Part shown: positions 9,020 through 17,273 of the stretch, one piece after another | Numbering within the stretch: the stretch's first letter is position 1 | How the letters are laid out: the number at the start of each line of letters is the position of its first letter | Source of the DNA: JBDTNL01 sp039933785 | Lineage (GTDB): Bacteria > Acidobacteriota > Thermoanaerobaculia > Multivoradales > JAGPDF01 | Direction of reading: 5' to 3' | DNA length: 45,519 nucleotides | Assembly: GCA_039933785.1 (NCBI GenBank) | Contig: JBDTNL010000030.1 | Location: 1-45,519, forward strand | Program-made: the position numbers and the translations under genes | The notes under the pieces: model-generated | The model's input: only the letters and a program-made list of their open reading frames with translations | The model's database searches: none | What the model was told of the DNA's origin: nothing

Positions 9020-9931
9020 TCAGCCGTAGCTCTCGCGGTGGACATGCTCCTTGGGTACGCCCACGGCGTTCAAGGACTCGAGCGTCGTCTCGAGGAAGCG
9101 CGGCTTCAGTTCCTCCCCCTTCTCCCGCGCCGCCTTGCGCTCGAAGGGTCCGTTGGCCGGGCCACAGGTGAACACCCGGATGGCCTTCGGCTCGGGACAG
9201 AACTCGCCGATCAACTCGGCGCTGACGCGGCCGTGGCGCACGTCGCCCGCCATCGCTGCGGTCGGTTGTTCCCGGCTCAAGGTGTGGACCACGCGCAGCC
9301 GATCCGGATTCTCCGCCGCCAAGCGCTCGAGAGCGTCGCGGAAAATCACGTCCGCCCAGGTCTTGTTGCCGTAGATGAGGGTGTGCCGGAGGCTGAGCTT
9401 GCGGTGCAGCGCGTCCTTCAAGATGCTGTAGTTCGGCACGATCCCCGAGCCGGCGCAGATGTGGACGATGTGGTCGGTCTCCGATTCGATGTCCGCCGGC
9501 AGTGCATACGGACCGCCGAACCCGGTCACCTTGAACGTCATCCCGGCCCGCACCCCCCAGACCAGAAACGGCGAGAGCAGCGGCGGATACTTCGTCGTCC
9601 CCGACACGAAAAGCTCCTCTTTGATGGTGATCGCCAGAGGCTCGTGCGGCGCCGAGGTCATCGAGTAGGCGCGCGCGGGCTCCTTCTTGCCCTTCGCTTC
9701 CTCGAAGTACGCGGCGATGCCTTTCAGCACCTCGATCTGCTGCGGCCGGAGGCTGAGGAATTGCCCCGCCTTGTAGTCCAAGGGCTCATCACCGGCGTCG
9801 AACACCAACGTCACGCTGTCCGCGGTCTCCCAGATCACCTCGGTGACGCGGACCTCGAACTCGCGCAAACGCTGCCGCGGCGCGCGCTCGGTCGTGGCGT
9901 TCGACTCGACTGGTTCGATCACAGGCTCCAT
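9020..9931 (-). CDS. FAD/NAD(P)-dependent oxidoreductase of the ferredoxin-reductase family
   Basis: 303 residues. FNR-type layout: FAD-binding barrel with YKAGQFLSLRP (about 53-63) and RAYSMTSAP (87-95), then a nucleotide-binding domain with HICAGSGIVPNYSILK and VFTCGPANGPFE near the C-terminus. There is no C-terminal or N-terminal [2Fe-2S] ferredoxin domain, so electrons probably pass to a separate partner. About 25 residues, partly helical and charged, are inserted between the two flavin motifs (63-87). A strong GGGAGG Shine-Dalgarno precedes the ATG. No obvious oxygenase or ferredoxin gene is adjacent, so the partner is unknown. Confidence 0.8.
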   Translation of the reverse strand: MEPVIEPVESNATTERAPRQRLREFEVRVTEVIWETADSVTLVFDAGDEPLDYKAGQFLSLRPQQIEVLKGIAAYFEEAKGKKEPARAYSMTSAPHEPLAITIKEELFVSGTTKYPPLLSPFLVWGVRAGMTFKVTGFGGPYALPADIESETDHIVHICAGSGIVPNYSILKDALHRKLSLRHTLIYGNKTWADVIFRDALERLAAENPDRLRVVHTLSREQPTAAMAGDVRHGRVSAELIGEFCPEPKAIRVFTCGPANGPFERKAAREKGEELKPRFLETTLESLNAVGVPKEHVHRESYG

Positions 9932-9982
9932 GTGGGCCTCCCAACAATGTGCGCGCCAGTCTACGCGACGCAGGCCGGGAGG

Positions 9983-10012
9983 TTGCGCCGCCCCCGGGGC
10001 TTTTGATACTTT
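9983..10012 (+). promoter_or_regulatory. Likely promoter of tRNA-Glu
   Basis: TTGCGC (9983-9988), 18-nt spacer, TACTTT (10007-10012), followed by a GC-rich stretch (CACCCCCCGC) like the discriminators of stable-RNA promoters. The tRNA begins 27 nt after the -10. Confidence 0.4.
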
Positions 10013-10039
10013 TCACCCCCCGCAAGGGGCCCTCACCAC

Positions 10040-10115
10040 GGCGCATTCGTCTAGGGGTCTAGGACGTCGCCCTCTCACGGCGGTAACACGGGTTCGAATC
10101 CCGTATGCGCTACCA
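10040..10115 (+). tRNA. tRNA-Glu (anticodon CUC)
   Basis: 76 nt including encoded CCA. Acceptor arms GGCGCAT and ATGCGCT pair (one G-U), D arm GTC...GAC, anticodon stem TCGCC/GGCGG around the loop CTCTCAC (anticodon CTC), T arm ACGGG-TTCGAAT-CCCGT. It reads GAG glutamate codons. It stands alone between the minus-strand reductase and the MscS gene. Confidence 0.95.
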
Positions 10116-10171
10116 AGCTCTATCGCCTCAGCCCATCATTCCTGCCTGCCTTTCGGTGCGCGGCCTCTGAC

Positions 10172-10210
10172 CGGGCAGCGTCCCGTCGGCAAGGCGGCAC
10201 GGGCTGCCCG
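10172..10210 (+). terminator. Hairpin downstream of tRNA-Glu
   Basis: CGGGCAG (10172-10178) pairs with CTGCCCG (10204-10210) and CCCGT (10182-10186) with ACGGG (10199-10203), giving an interrupted 12-bp stem about 55 nt after the tRNA. There is no U-tract, so it could be a factor-dependent end, a processing barrier, or chance in GC-rich DNA. Confidence 0.35.
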
Positions 10211-10265
10211 AGCGCCAGGCCCCGCTCGAGTACGGATGCTGGCGCCGGCAGAAGCCGGCCATAGA

Positions 10266-11171
10266 ATGAAACGCGTGCCGACACTCGACCCAGGCGTTGC
10301 CGCGCTTCACCAGCACGTCCCGGGTTACGACATCGAGCTGTTTGAGATCGGCGGCACGCAGGTCACCCTGGCAACGCTGATCGTGGTGGTGGTGGTGGCG
10401 GCGCTGACCCTCCTGGTCTCGCTGCTGCTGCAGCGCACGCTCCGGCGGGTGCTGCTCGCGCGCGGGGTCCATGACGAGGGCGAGTTGCGTGCGCTGCTGC
10501 GCATCGTTCGCTATGGCACCATCGCGCTGGGTTTCGGCGTGGCCTTTCACACCGCCGGACTCAATCTCACGGCCTTCTTCGCCGCTGGCGCGGTCTTCGC
10601 TCTGGCGCTGGGCTTCGCGGTACAGAACATCGGCGAGAATTTCGTCTCCGGAGTAATCCTGCTGATCGAGCGTTCGATCAAGCCCGGCGACATCATCGAG
10701 TTCGATGGTCGGCCAGTGCTGGTTGAGAAGATGGGAATCCGCGCCACCATCGCGCGCACCCTGGACGACGAGCGCGAGATTATTCCCAACGCCAAGCTGG
10801 TGCAGGGAGCGGTCAAGAACTACACCTTCCGCGATCGCCAGTATCGGCTGCGAACGACTGTCGGAGTGGCCTATTCCTCGGACATGGACGAGGTCGGCAG
10901 GGTGCTCACCGCTGTAGCCGGCGACCTCGAATGGCGTCTGGCGGCCGAGCCGCGCATTCTGCTCGTCGAGTTCGCAGGCTCCTCGGTGGTCTGGGAAGTC
11001 TCGGTGTGGATCGACGATCCATGGTCGATGCGCAAACGGCGCTCGGACATGAACCTTGCCCTCTGGCGAGCCCTGCGCGAGGCCAAGATCACGATCGCGT
11101 TTCCGCAACTCGACGTTCACCTCGACCCCGGCGTGGTCGAGGTGCTTGAATCGCGCACGCGCAAGCCCTAG
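10266..11171 (+). CDS. Small-conductance mechanosensitive channel (MscS family)
   Basis: 301 residues from the ATG at 10266. Two or three membrane segments: about 35-58 (Val-rich), 83-105 and the pore helix region FALALGFAVQNIGENFVSGVILLIE. The conserved MscS beta domain follows: KPGDIIEFDGRPVLVEKMGIRATI, then EREIIPNAKLVQGAVKNYT. MscS channels open under membrane tension and release osmolytes after osmotic down-shock. The start is uncertain: GTG at 10275 has TAGAAT 7 nt upstream and fits the leaderless pattern seen at other genes here. No Shine-Dalgarno favours the ATG. Monocistronic as far as visible. Confidence 0.87.
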   Translation: MKRVPTLDPGVAALHQHVPGYDIELFEIGGTQVTLATLIVVVVVAALTLLVSLLLQRTLRRVLLARGVHDEGELRALLRIVRYGTIALGFGVAFHTAGLNLTAFFAAGAVFALALGFAVQNIGENFVSGVILLIERSIKPGDIIEFDGRPVLVEKMGIRATIARTLDDEREIIPNAKLVQGAVKNYTFRDRQYRLRTTVGVAYSSDMDEVGRVLTAVAGDLEWRLAAEPRILLVEFAGSSVVWEVSVWIDDPWSMRKRRSDMNLALWRALREAKITIAFPQLDVHLDPGVVEVLESRTRKP

Positions 11172-11351
11172 CGCACCGGACCGCCGCTGTCGGATCCCGC
11201 GTTCCTGGCTTCGCCTGGTGGAACAGGAGGGCTGGTGTCGTCGAACGACCCGAGCGCGTGCCCGGACTTGCTCAGGTGTGTACGGGACCAGGGCTTTCCG
11301 TTCCCGGTTCACGTCGACATGAAGGACCCTCGACTCATCCCTCGGAGAGCT

Positions 11352-11750
11352 CTACGCTGGGGCGAGCGCGAGGGCTCGCCGAGCGGCGATCCGTCGCAGT
11401 GTGTACCACGAATTGGTCGCGAGCAGCGCGCACGCCGGCCCGAGAATCACCGCCATCCCCGCGAACAGGATCGACACCAGCATCAGCGCTGCCAACGCCA
11501 AGCCCAGGCCGTATGCCACCATCAAGATGAGGTGAACTACCCGTGCCACGGTCGACGGCAGCTGGAAGGGAAGGCGCTGGAGAAGGCCTGTGCACACTAA
11601 TGGGATCTCGACGAAGAGCGGTGCTTGTAACCAAAAATCGTGAAAGGTGGGTTCGAGTGTGGCTGCCACCCACGAGGCGCCGAGAAGGGACACCGCGCAG
11701 CCGAGGTCGGTGAAGCCAGGCTTCTCCAGCCAGCGCGGAAGCTTTTCCAC
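11352..11750 (-). CDS. Hypothetical membrane protein
   Basis: 132 residues, GTG start preceded by GGGA. Strongly hydrophobic: segments at about 17-32, 40-58 and a long stretch 70-110 that may be two helices, ending with a short basic tail (RRIAARRALALAPA). I do not recognise the family. Coding status is supported by the membrane-protein composition and by the absence of a competing frame. It lies downstream of the LytTR regulator on the same strand, separated by 107 bp. The 180 bp after its stop (11172-11351) hold no gene that I can see. Confidence 0.6.
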   Translation of the reverse strand: MEKLPRWLEKPGFTDLGCAVSLLGASWVAATLEPTFHDFWLQAPLFVEIPLVCTGLLQRLPFQLPSTVARVVHLILMVAYGLGLALAALMLVSILFAGMAVILGPACALLATNSWYTLRRIAARRALALAPA

Positions 11751-11857
11751 GATCCCAAGCCCTCGAGGTCTCGCGCCAGGGGCGAATCCGGCGGCACTGG
11801 ATTCTAGCGCACAGTCAGGAGAAGCCCGAGCTCGACGAGGTGCCTCATCGTGGCCGA

Positions 11858-12586
11858 TCAGTTGCCGAGGAGCGTCGGTAACCGATCACGAAACGACCGG
11901 CTGACGGTCAACCTCTGGCCGTTGGTCAGGATGGCGATGTAGTTGCCGTAGGTGCTGAGCTCGAGCTCGCGCACGTGCTCGGCGTTGACGATGGTCGAGC
12001 GATGGATGCGCAGGAACTGCTCGGAATCGAGCTTGCCCTCGAGATCGCTGATCGCCTCACGCACGACGTGAGACTGGCCGTCGCTGGTGTGGATGCGCAC
12101 GTAGTTGTGCGCCGCGTCGACCCACACAATGTCGTGGACCTTGAGGAAACTCACGCGTCCGGCGGAGCGCAGAGGCAGGCGATCCATCGGCCGCCGGCGC
12201 TCGTCTTGCTTGCGTTGACGGCGGGAGAGCAAGTCCTCGCGGACGCGTGAGAGGGCGGCTTGAAAGCGGTCTTCGTCGAAGGGCTTGAGCAGGTAGTCGA
12301 CGGCATCGACGTCGAAGGCGCGCAGAGCGTGTTCTTCATACGCGGTGACGAACACGACCGCGGGCATGGAGCGAACGCCGACCTCGTCGATCAGGTGAAA
12401 GCCATCGGCGCCGGGCATCTGGATGTCGAGGAAGACTACGTCCGGAGAGGTCTCGCGCAGCGCGGTCAGAGCTTGCGGCACGTCCTCGGCTTCGGCTGTG
12501 ACCTCGATGTCACGGTGCTTCTGGAGCAGATCCCGCAGGCGGTCGCGCCCGGCGGGTTCGTCGTCAACGATGAGAGCGCGCAGCAT
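11858..12586 (-). CDS. LytTR-type response regulator
   Basis: 242 residues from ATG 12586 (AGAGGA upstream). Receiver domain 1-120 with acidic pair in IVDDE (Asp8-Asp9), phospho-acceptor Asp54 in FLDIQMPG, and Lys101 in YLLKPF. A linker rich in Arg/Gln leads to a LytTR DNA-binding domain (about 140-240): VSFLKVHDIVWVDAAHNYVRIHT, FLRIHRSTIVNAEHVREL. Overlaps the 3' end of the partner kinase gene by 23 bp, a tight two-component pair. LytTR regulators bind direct repeats and often control envelope or cell-wall genes; targets here are not known. Confidence 0.93.
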   Translation of the reverse strand: MLRALIVDDEPAGRDRLRDLLQKHRDIEVTAEAEDVPQALTALRETSPDVVFLDIQMPGADGFHLIDEVGVRSMPAVVFVTAYEEHALRAFDVDAVDYLLKPFDEDRFQAALSRVREDLLSRRQRKQDERRRPMDRLPLRSAGRVSFLKVHDIVWVDAAHNYVRIHTSDGQSHVVREAISDLEGKLDSEQFLRIHRSTIVNAEHVRELELSTYGNYIAILTNGQRLTVSRSFRDRLPTLLGN

Positions 12587-13718
12587 GGGTGAAGTCCTCT
12601 CCAGGGCGGCGGTCGTCCTGCGTGGTCGCACCCGCGGCGTCGTCCGAAAGTGCGTAGGGCACGGCGATCGAGACCTGCATGCCGCCACCCGAGCGCGTGC
12701 CGATCATGATCCGGTGTTCCGATCCGTAGAGCTTCTCCAGCCGGCCGCGCGTATTGGTCAGGCCGATCCCCTCGCGCAGGCCGTCGGCGCCGCTCGAGGG
12801 CAGGCCGGGACCGTTGTCCGAAATCTCGAGCACCAACTGCTGGCGATCCCGGCGGGCGCGCACCGACGCGTGGACCGGGCGATGGCTGGCCGACACGGCG
12901 TGCTTCACCACGTTCTCGATCAGCGGTTGCAGCAACAAGTTGGGCACCCTGCACGAGAGCAACTCCGCGGCCACCTCGACTTCGAGAGTCAGGCGCCCGC
13001 GGAAGCGCACCATCTGGATTTCCATGTAGCTCTGCAAGTGCTCGAGCTCCTGCTGCAACGACACCTCGGGGGAAGCGGCAGTCGAGAGCGAGAGGCGCAG
13101 GAAATCACTCAGCCGGCAGATCATCCGATCCGCGGCTTCAGGGTCGCGATGGACCAAGGCTGAGATGGTATGGAGCGCGTTGAACAGGAAATGGGGATCG
13201 AGCTCGGCCTTGAGCAGCTTGATCTCGGTCTCAGCCAGCGTTGCCTGGAGACGCGCTGCGTCGAGCGCCTTCTCGCGCAGTTCGTATTGCGAGGCGAGAG
13301 CGCTCACGATTCCGAGCAGTACGGCATACAGAAAGGCGTCGTACAGCATCCAGCTGCCGAAGAGTCTGCCGACGATCTCACGCGCCGACAGAGGCTCGGT
13401 GCCGAGAACACTGAAGGCTGCCAAGCGAACCGCCCAGACCACGATTCCGGTTCCGATCGAGATCGCGATCGAACGTGCCGTGTGTCGAAGAGCCTGGCCG
13501 CGCCACTTTTCCGTGGTCAGGGGGTCGCGCTCGCTCCACCGCACGATCAGAGGGAGAAAGAGTCCCCAGACGGTGGCATTGACCATCGTCCAGACGATCG
13601 GCGCGAGCTTGATCGGAGCATCGACCGTCTGAGAGCCCAGCACCAGGCCTGCCACCTGGATGACGCCGATCAGCGGTCCAATGGCAAAAACGAGGAGGTT
13701 CTTGCGGAGTTTCGACAT
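12564..13718 (-). CDS. LytS-type sensor histidine kinase
   Basis: 384 residues from ATG 13718. About four N-terminal membrane helices (8-28, 40-60, 82-104, 122-143), a short coiled linker (145-170), then a His_kinase domain with phospho-acceptor His176 in DPHFLFNAL and an ATPase domain with LLLQPLIENVVKHAV and EISDNGPGLP, then GIGLTNTRGRLEKLYG. This is the LytS/YehU kinase class. There is no extracytoplasmic sensor domain, so the signal is likely sensed within the membrane. Co-transcribed with and overlapping the LytTR regulator. Confidence 0.93.
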   Translation of the reverse strand: MSKLRKNLLVFAIGPLIGVIQVAGLVLGSQTVDAPIKLAPIVWTMVNATVWGLFLPLIVRWSERDPLTTEKWRGQALRHTARSIAISIGTGIVVWAVRLAAFSVLGTEPLSAREIVGRLFGSWMLYDAFLYAVLLGIVSALASQYELREKALDAARLQATLAETEIKLLKAELDPHFLFNALHTISALVHRDPEAADRMICRLSDFLRLSLSTAASPEVSLQQELEHLQSYMEIQMVRFRGRLTLEVEVAAELLSCRVPNLLLQPLIENVVKHAVSASHRPVHASVRARRDRQQLVLEISDNGPGLPSSGADGLREGIGLTNTRGRLEKLYGSEHRIMIGTRSGGGMQVSIAVPYALSDDAAGATTQDDRRPGEDFTHAARSHR

Positions 13719-13728
13719 CGGGATCGTC

Positions 13729-13745
13729 GGAGTGTCCTGCACTCC
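13729..13745 (-). promoter_or_regulatory. Small inverted repeat in the kinase leader
   Basis: GGAGTG - 5 nt - CACTCC, 10 bp upstream of the kinase start. It could be an RNA hairpin or an operator half-site pair; no function can be assigned. Confidence 0.25.
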
Positions 13746-13827
13746 GAACTCTAGCGTTTGGGGGGCCGGGGCTCGCTCCACGGGGCTGGGTGACAGGAAA
13801 TGCGCTCCGATCGCTCGCCGATCGACG

Positions 13828-14607
13828 CTACTGCGGCACCGCGGCGCTGGCACCGCCGAAGATCTCGTGAGTCTCGGGATCCTGCAGGAAGATGGCGATC
13901 TGCGTGTGCTCGGGAACCCAGCCATGCCCGAGCCGGACGCTGAGTGAATCCCGGTGCTCCGCGCCTTGAAGCATGAAGGCGCGACCCAGTCGGCGGACGA
14001 CGAAATCGTCGCGCAGGGTCTTGTGCGCGTTCTCGCCGTACTTGACCGCGGTGTCCATGCCGCTTTCGATGACCGCGTACATCAGGTCGAGCTTGGCCAT
14101 GCTGCCGGCGGGCGGGGCCGCCACGATGTCGGCGTTGATCTTCGATCCAGACCGCTGCAAGTGGAGCTCGAGGTGAGCGCTCGGACGTGCCGCGGCTTCG
14201 GCGATCAGCTGGCGAAGGGCAGGCTCGTCCGAGCCGACGCAAAGGCGGCGGCCGTTGACCACGGTCTGAGGCGTGTAGTTCTCGCCGGCCGGGAGACTCT
14301 TGGAGTATGCCGTCTGACGCTCCGACCAAGTCGCCGAGGAGTACGGGTCGGTCCAACCGATCTGGTTCCAGTAGTCGACGTGATAGCCGAGGATAACGAG
14401 ATGGCTCTGCGCCCCCGGTTCGGCAGCCAACTTGCGGAGTAGTGCATCGGCCGGAGGGCAGGTGGAGCAGCCTTGGGACGTGAAGAGCTCGACCACCACT
14501 GCGCTACCGGGAGCGGCCGCGACCGTTTCCGCGGTGGTCCGCGCGGTCGTGGCAAAGACCAGGATGAGCCCGAGGGCGGCGGAGCGGACCGGTAAGCGCA
14601 GGTTCAT
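13828..14607 (-). CDS. DUF1223 thioredoxin-fold secreted protein
   Basis: 259 residues. N-terminal signal peptide (MNLRLPVRSA, hydrophobic run, then TTA-ETVA). The family signature follows: VVVELFTSQGCSTCPPADALL with the CxxC pair Cys47/Cys50, then YHVDYWNQIGWTDPYSS and PQTVVNGR. DUF1223 proteins are thioredoxin-like and probably act in the periplasm; their substrate is not established. Strong GGAGG Shine-Dalgarno before the ATG. Same strand as and upstream of the LytS/LytTR pair, with a 109-bp gap. Confidence 0.85.
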   Translation of the reverse strand: MNLRLPVRSAALGLILVFATTARTTAETVAAAPGSAVVVELFTSQGCSTCPPADALLRKLAAEPGAQSHLVILGYHVDYWNQIGWTDPYSSATWSERQTAYSKSLPAGENYTPQTVVNGRRLCVGSDEPALRQLIAEAAARPSAHLELHLQRSGSKINADIVAAPPAGSMAKLDLMYAVIESGMDTAVKYGENAHKTLRDDFVVRRLGRAFMLQGAEHRDSLSVRLGHGWVPEHTQIAIFLQDPETHEIFGGASAAVPQ

Positions 14608-14928
14608 TCAATGCCTCCGCCAGAGATGCACAGCAAATCAACTGCCAAGCCTAGGTACCGCGTGATGACCACGCCGGAACCCACTGGTGTTCTTGAAGTT
14701 GCGGCCTTCAGACGAGGGCCGGAGCTCTCCCGTTGAACGCCACGGCCATCCTCGGACACCCAACGGTTTGAATTCGCGACGCACCATTGGTTTTCAACGG
14801 ACCGCGACGGAGAGTCGATGGGATCGTTGGACAGGCCACTCCGCCCGCTTCAACCGACGACTCGGCACCGGAAAGGTGCCTAGTGCTCGAGTTCAATACA
14901 CCGAACCGCCGAATTGAATCCGCCGATC
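14608..14928. other. Gene-free intergenic region (321 bp)
   Basis: Lies between the starts and ends of two minus-strand genes. The only structure I see is a 6-bp GC hairpin GGCACC-GGAAA-GGTGCC (14864-14880), which could end the NatB transcript, though without a U-tract. No convincing ORF or promoter stands out. Confidence 0.5.
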
Positions 14929-16275
14929 TCAGGCGTACTTCACCCAGCGCAGGAGCTCCTTGAACGTCGGTTTCTTGCCGTACATGAGAATGCCGACGCG
15001 ATAGATCTTGGCGCAGACCCACAACATGAAGAGCACGGTCGCCGTGGTAAGCACGTAGCCGAGCAGGATCTGCCACAGCGGCGGCATCTTCACCGCGATG
15101 CGAAGCATCATCAGCAGCGGAGTGAAGAACGGCACCAGCGACATGGCGACCGAAAGCGTCGAGTCAGGATCGTTGATGATCATCGGACCGAGCAGCATCG
15201 GTGGCACGAGGAGGAACATGGCGCTCGCGCCTGCCTGCTGCGCCTCGCGGATGTCGTTGAATGCGGAGCCGATGGCGGCGTAAAACGTCGCGAACAGGAA
15301 ATAGCCCAGCACGAAGAGCAGCAGGAAGTGACCGACGACTGCGAGTGGCAAGGTCGGGATACCGCCCGGAATGAACGCCAGAGTGAGCCCGAGCGCTGGT
15401 GCGGTGACCAGGAGCAAGGTGGCGAGCCAGATGGCGAGCTGAGTGAGCCCTACCGCGCCGATGCCGGCGAGCTTGCCGAGCATCATCTCAGAGGGCTTCA
15501 CCGCCGAGAGGATCACTTCGACGATCCGCGAGGACTTCTCTTCGAGCACGCCGGTCATCACCTGCTGCCCGTAGATCGCGATGATCATGTAGAGCAGGAA
15601 GAACAGGATGTAGGCGAGCAGGAAGCCGGCGACACCACCCTCGGCCTTGGAGCCTTCTGCGCTGACCTTCACGGTCGAGAGGTCGACGGAGCTGAGTAGG
15701 GTGTGAACCTTGACCGGATCGTACCCGGCGTCGGTCAGCCTCAGATCGCGGACGACATCGGTGAGCGCGTTCTCTAGTCTCTCCTGCGTCACGACGTTCG
15801 AGACGCTCACGCCGTGGTACTCGACCTTACCGGTCTCGAGCGTCCCGGTACCGATCCACAACCAGGCATCGATCGACTGGTCGAGCACCTTGCTGTCGAG
15901 GGCGGCACGCTGTGCAGTGGCCTCGCCTTGACGCGCCTCGACCGTCACGTCGAAGCTCGCCTTCGGTTGCGGCGGAGCACTCGACGGCCTACCGGACTGC
16001 ACCTCTTGCGTGGCGCGTCGGGTGGCTTGCGCGGGTGTTTCTTCGCTCTTCTTGCCTTCCTTGAGGCGCTGGACCAAGGGTGTCGCCACCCGGCCGGTTT
16101 CGTCGACCACCGCCAGGCGCAGGCTGGTCTTGGTGCGCGCGAGGAAAACGCTCGGCAGAATCGAGACCGCCAAGATGAACGCCGGCAGCAGGAACGTGCC
16201 GATCCAGAAGCCCTTGGTCTTGATGCGCGATAAGTACTCGCGCCGGGCGATCACCCAGGTGTTATTGAGCGCCAT
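14929..16275 (-). CDS. ABC-2 type exporter permease (NatB-like)
   Basis: 448 residues from ATG 16275. N-terminal WVIARREYLSRIKTKGFWIGTFLLP with the first membrane helix, a large periplasmic region (about 50-225), then five or six helices in the C-terminal half, including a YGQQVMTGVLEEKSSRIVEVILSAVKP segment typical of NatB/ABC-2 permeases. NatAB-type pumps export sodium or other small substrates; substrate here is not determined. Its start overlaps the ATPase stop by 14 bp. The frame is open 231 nt further upstream inside natA, but that part is the shadow of the ATPase gene. Confidence 0.88.
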   Translation of the reverse strand: MALNNTWVIARREYLSRIKTKGFWIGTFLLPAFILAVSILPSVFLARTKTSLRLAVVDETGRVATPLVQRLKEGKKSEETPAQATRRATQEVQSGRPSSAPPQPKASFDVTVEARQGEATAQRAALDSKVLDQSIDAWLWIGTGTLETGKVEYHGVSVSNVVTQERLENALTDVVRDLRLTDAGYDPVKVHTLLSSVDLSTVKVSAEGSKAEGGVAGFLLAYILFFLLYMIIAIYGQQVMTGVLEEKSSRIVEVILSAVKPSEMMLGKLAGIGAVGLTQLAIWLATLLLVTAPALGLTLAFIPGGIPTLPLAVVGHFLLLFVLGYFLFATFYAAIGSAFNDIREAQQAGASAMFLLVPPMLLGPMIINDPDSTLSVAMSLVPFFTPLLMMLRIAVKMPPLWQILLGYVLTTATVLFMLWVCAKIYRVGILMYGKKPTFKELLRWVKYA

Positions 16276-17176
16276 CGCGCACCGCCTTGATGAAGATTTG
16301 TTCGAGATCGGGCTCCTCGGAGCGAAACTCATGCACGCGCACGAGCCCGATCGCCTGCTTGAGGACGTCCGCACCGTTGGCATCCGGCCGCAAGAGCACT
16401 TTCGCGCTCTGCGGGTCGTCCGGCGAGACCGTGAGCGTGTCGACTCCCGGGAGTGTGGCGAGGACCTGCGGGTCGCCTTCGATGCGCAGGGTGAAGGCGT
16501 TGCCACCCCATTTGCGTTTGATCTCGCGGAGCTCGCCGTCGAGCACCGCGCGGCCGTTCGAGATCAGACAGATGTGATCGCAGAGCTTTTCTGCCTGCTC
16601 CATCACGTGCGTCGAGAGCAGGATCGTCTTGCCCTGGCGCTTGAGATCGGCGAAGGCCTCCTTGAACAGGCCTTGGTTGATCGGATCGAGTCCCGAGAAC
16701 GGTTCGTCCAAGATGACGAGATCGGGCTCGTGCAGCAGCGTGCCGACGAGCTGGATCTTCTGCTGCATCCCCTTCGAAAGCTCTTCGATCTTCTTCTTGC
16801 CCCAGGCGGCGATCTCGAGACGCTCGAGCCAGGACTGGATCCGCTTGGCGAGCACCGCCCGCCCGAGACCGTGGAGCTCGCCGAGGAAGAGGAGCTGATC
16901 GAAGACCGTCATCTTGCGATAGAGGCCGCGTTCTTCAGGGAGATAGCCGATGCGGTGGAGATCTGCCGAAATTCGCGGGCGCCCCGACATTAGGATCTCG
17001 CCGCTGTCCGGCGCGGTGATGTCCATGATCATGCGAATGGTGGAGGTCTTGCCGGCGCCGTTCGGTCCCAGCAAGCCGAAGATGGTGCCCGGCGGCACGC
17101 CGAAGGTCGCGCCTTTCACGGCTTGGAAATCGCCGTAGCTCTTGCGTACATCCCTCAGTTCGAGGCTATAGCTCAT
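16262..17176 (-). CDS. ABC transporter ATPase (NatA-like)
   Basis: 304 residues from ATG 17176. Walker A GPNGAGKTS (37-45), signature LSKGMQQK, Walker B LVILDEPFSGLDP, switch histidine in LLSTHVMEQAEKL, and a C-terminal DUF4162-like domain that ends with the LEQIF motif. Forms the exporter with the downstream permease. A GTG at 17206 is an alternative start. On the minus strand a TATAGT (17248-17243) is a candidate -10 about 66 nt upstream, with no good -35. Confidence 0.9.
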   Translation of the reverse strand: MSYSLELRDVRKSYGDFQAVKGATFGVPPGTIFGLLGPNGAGKTSTIRMIMDITAPDSGEILMSGRPRISADLHRIGYLPEERGLYRKMTVFDQLLFLGELHGLGRAVLAKRIQSWLERLEIAAWGKKKIEELSKGMQQKIQLVGTLLHEPDLVILDEPFSGLDPINQGLFKEAFADLKRQGKTILLSTHVMEQAEKLCDHICLISNGRAVLDGELREIKRKWGGNAFTLRIEGDPQVLATLPGVDTLTVSPDDPQSAKVLLRPDANGADVLKQAIGLVRVHEFRSEEPDLEQIFIKAVRDGAQ

Positions 17177-17273
17177 GGTCGTCGACCTGTCATAGGAGGC
17201 CCCCACACGCGAGCCGATGAAAGCAGTTCGTCCCTGAGCAAACTATACGGGCCAGCCTCCCCAGAGTTGCGCG

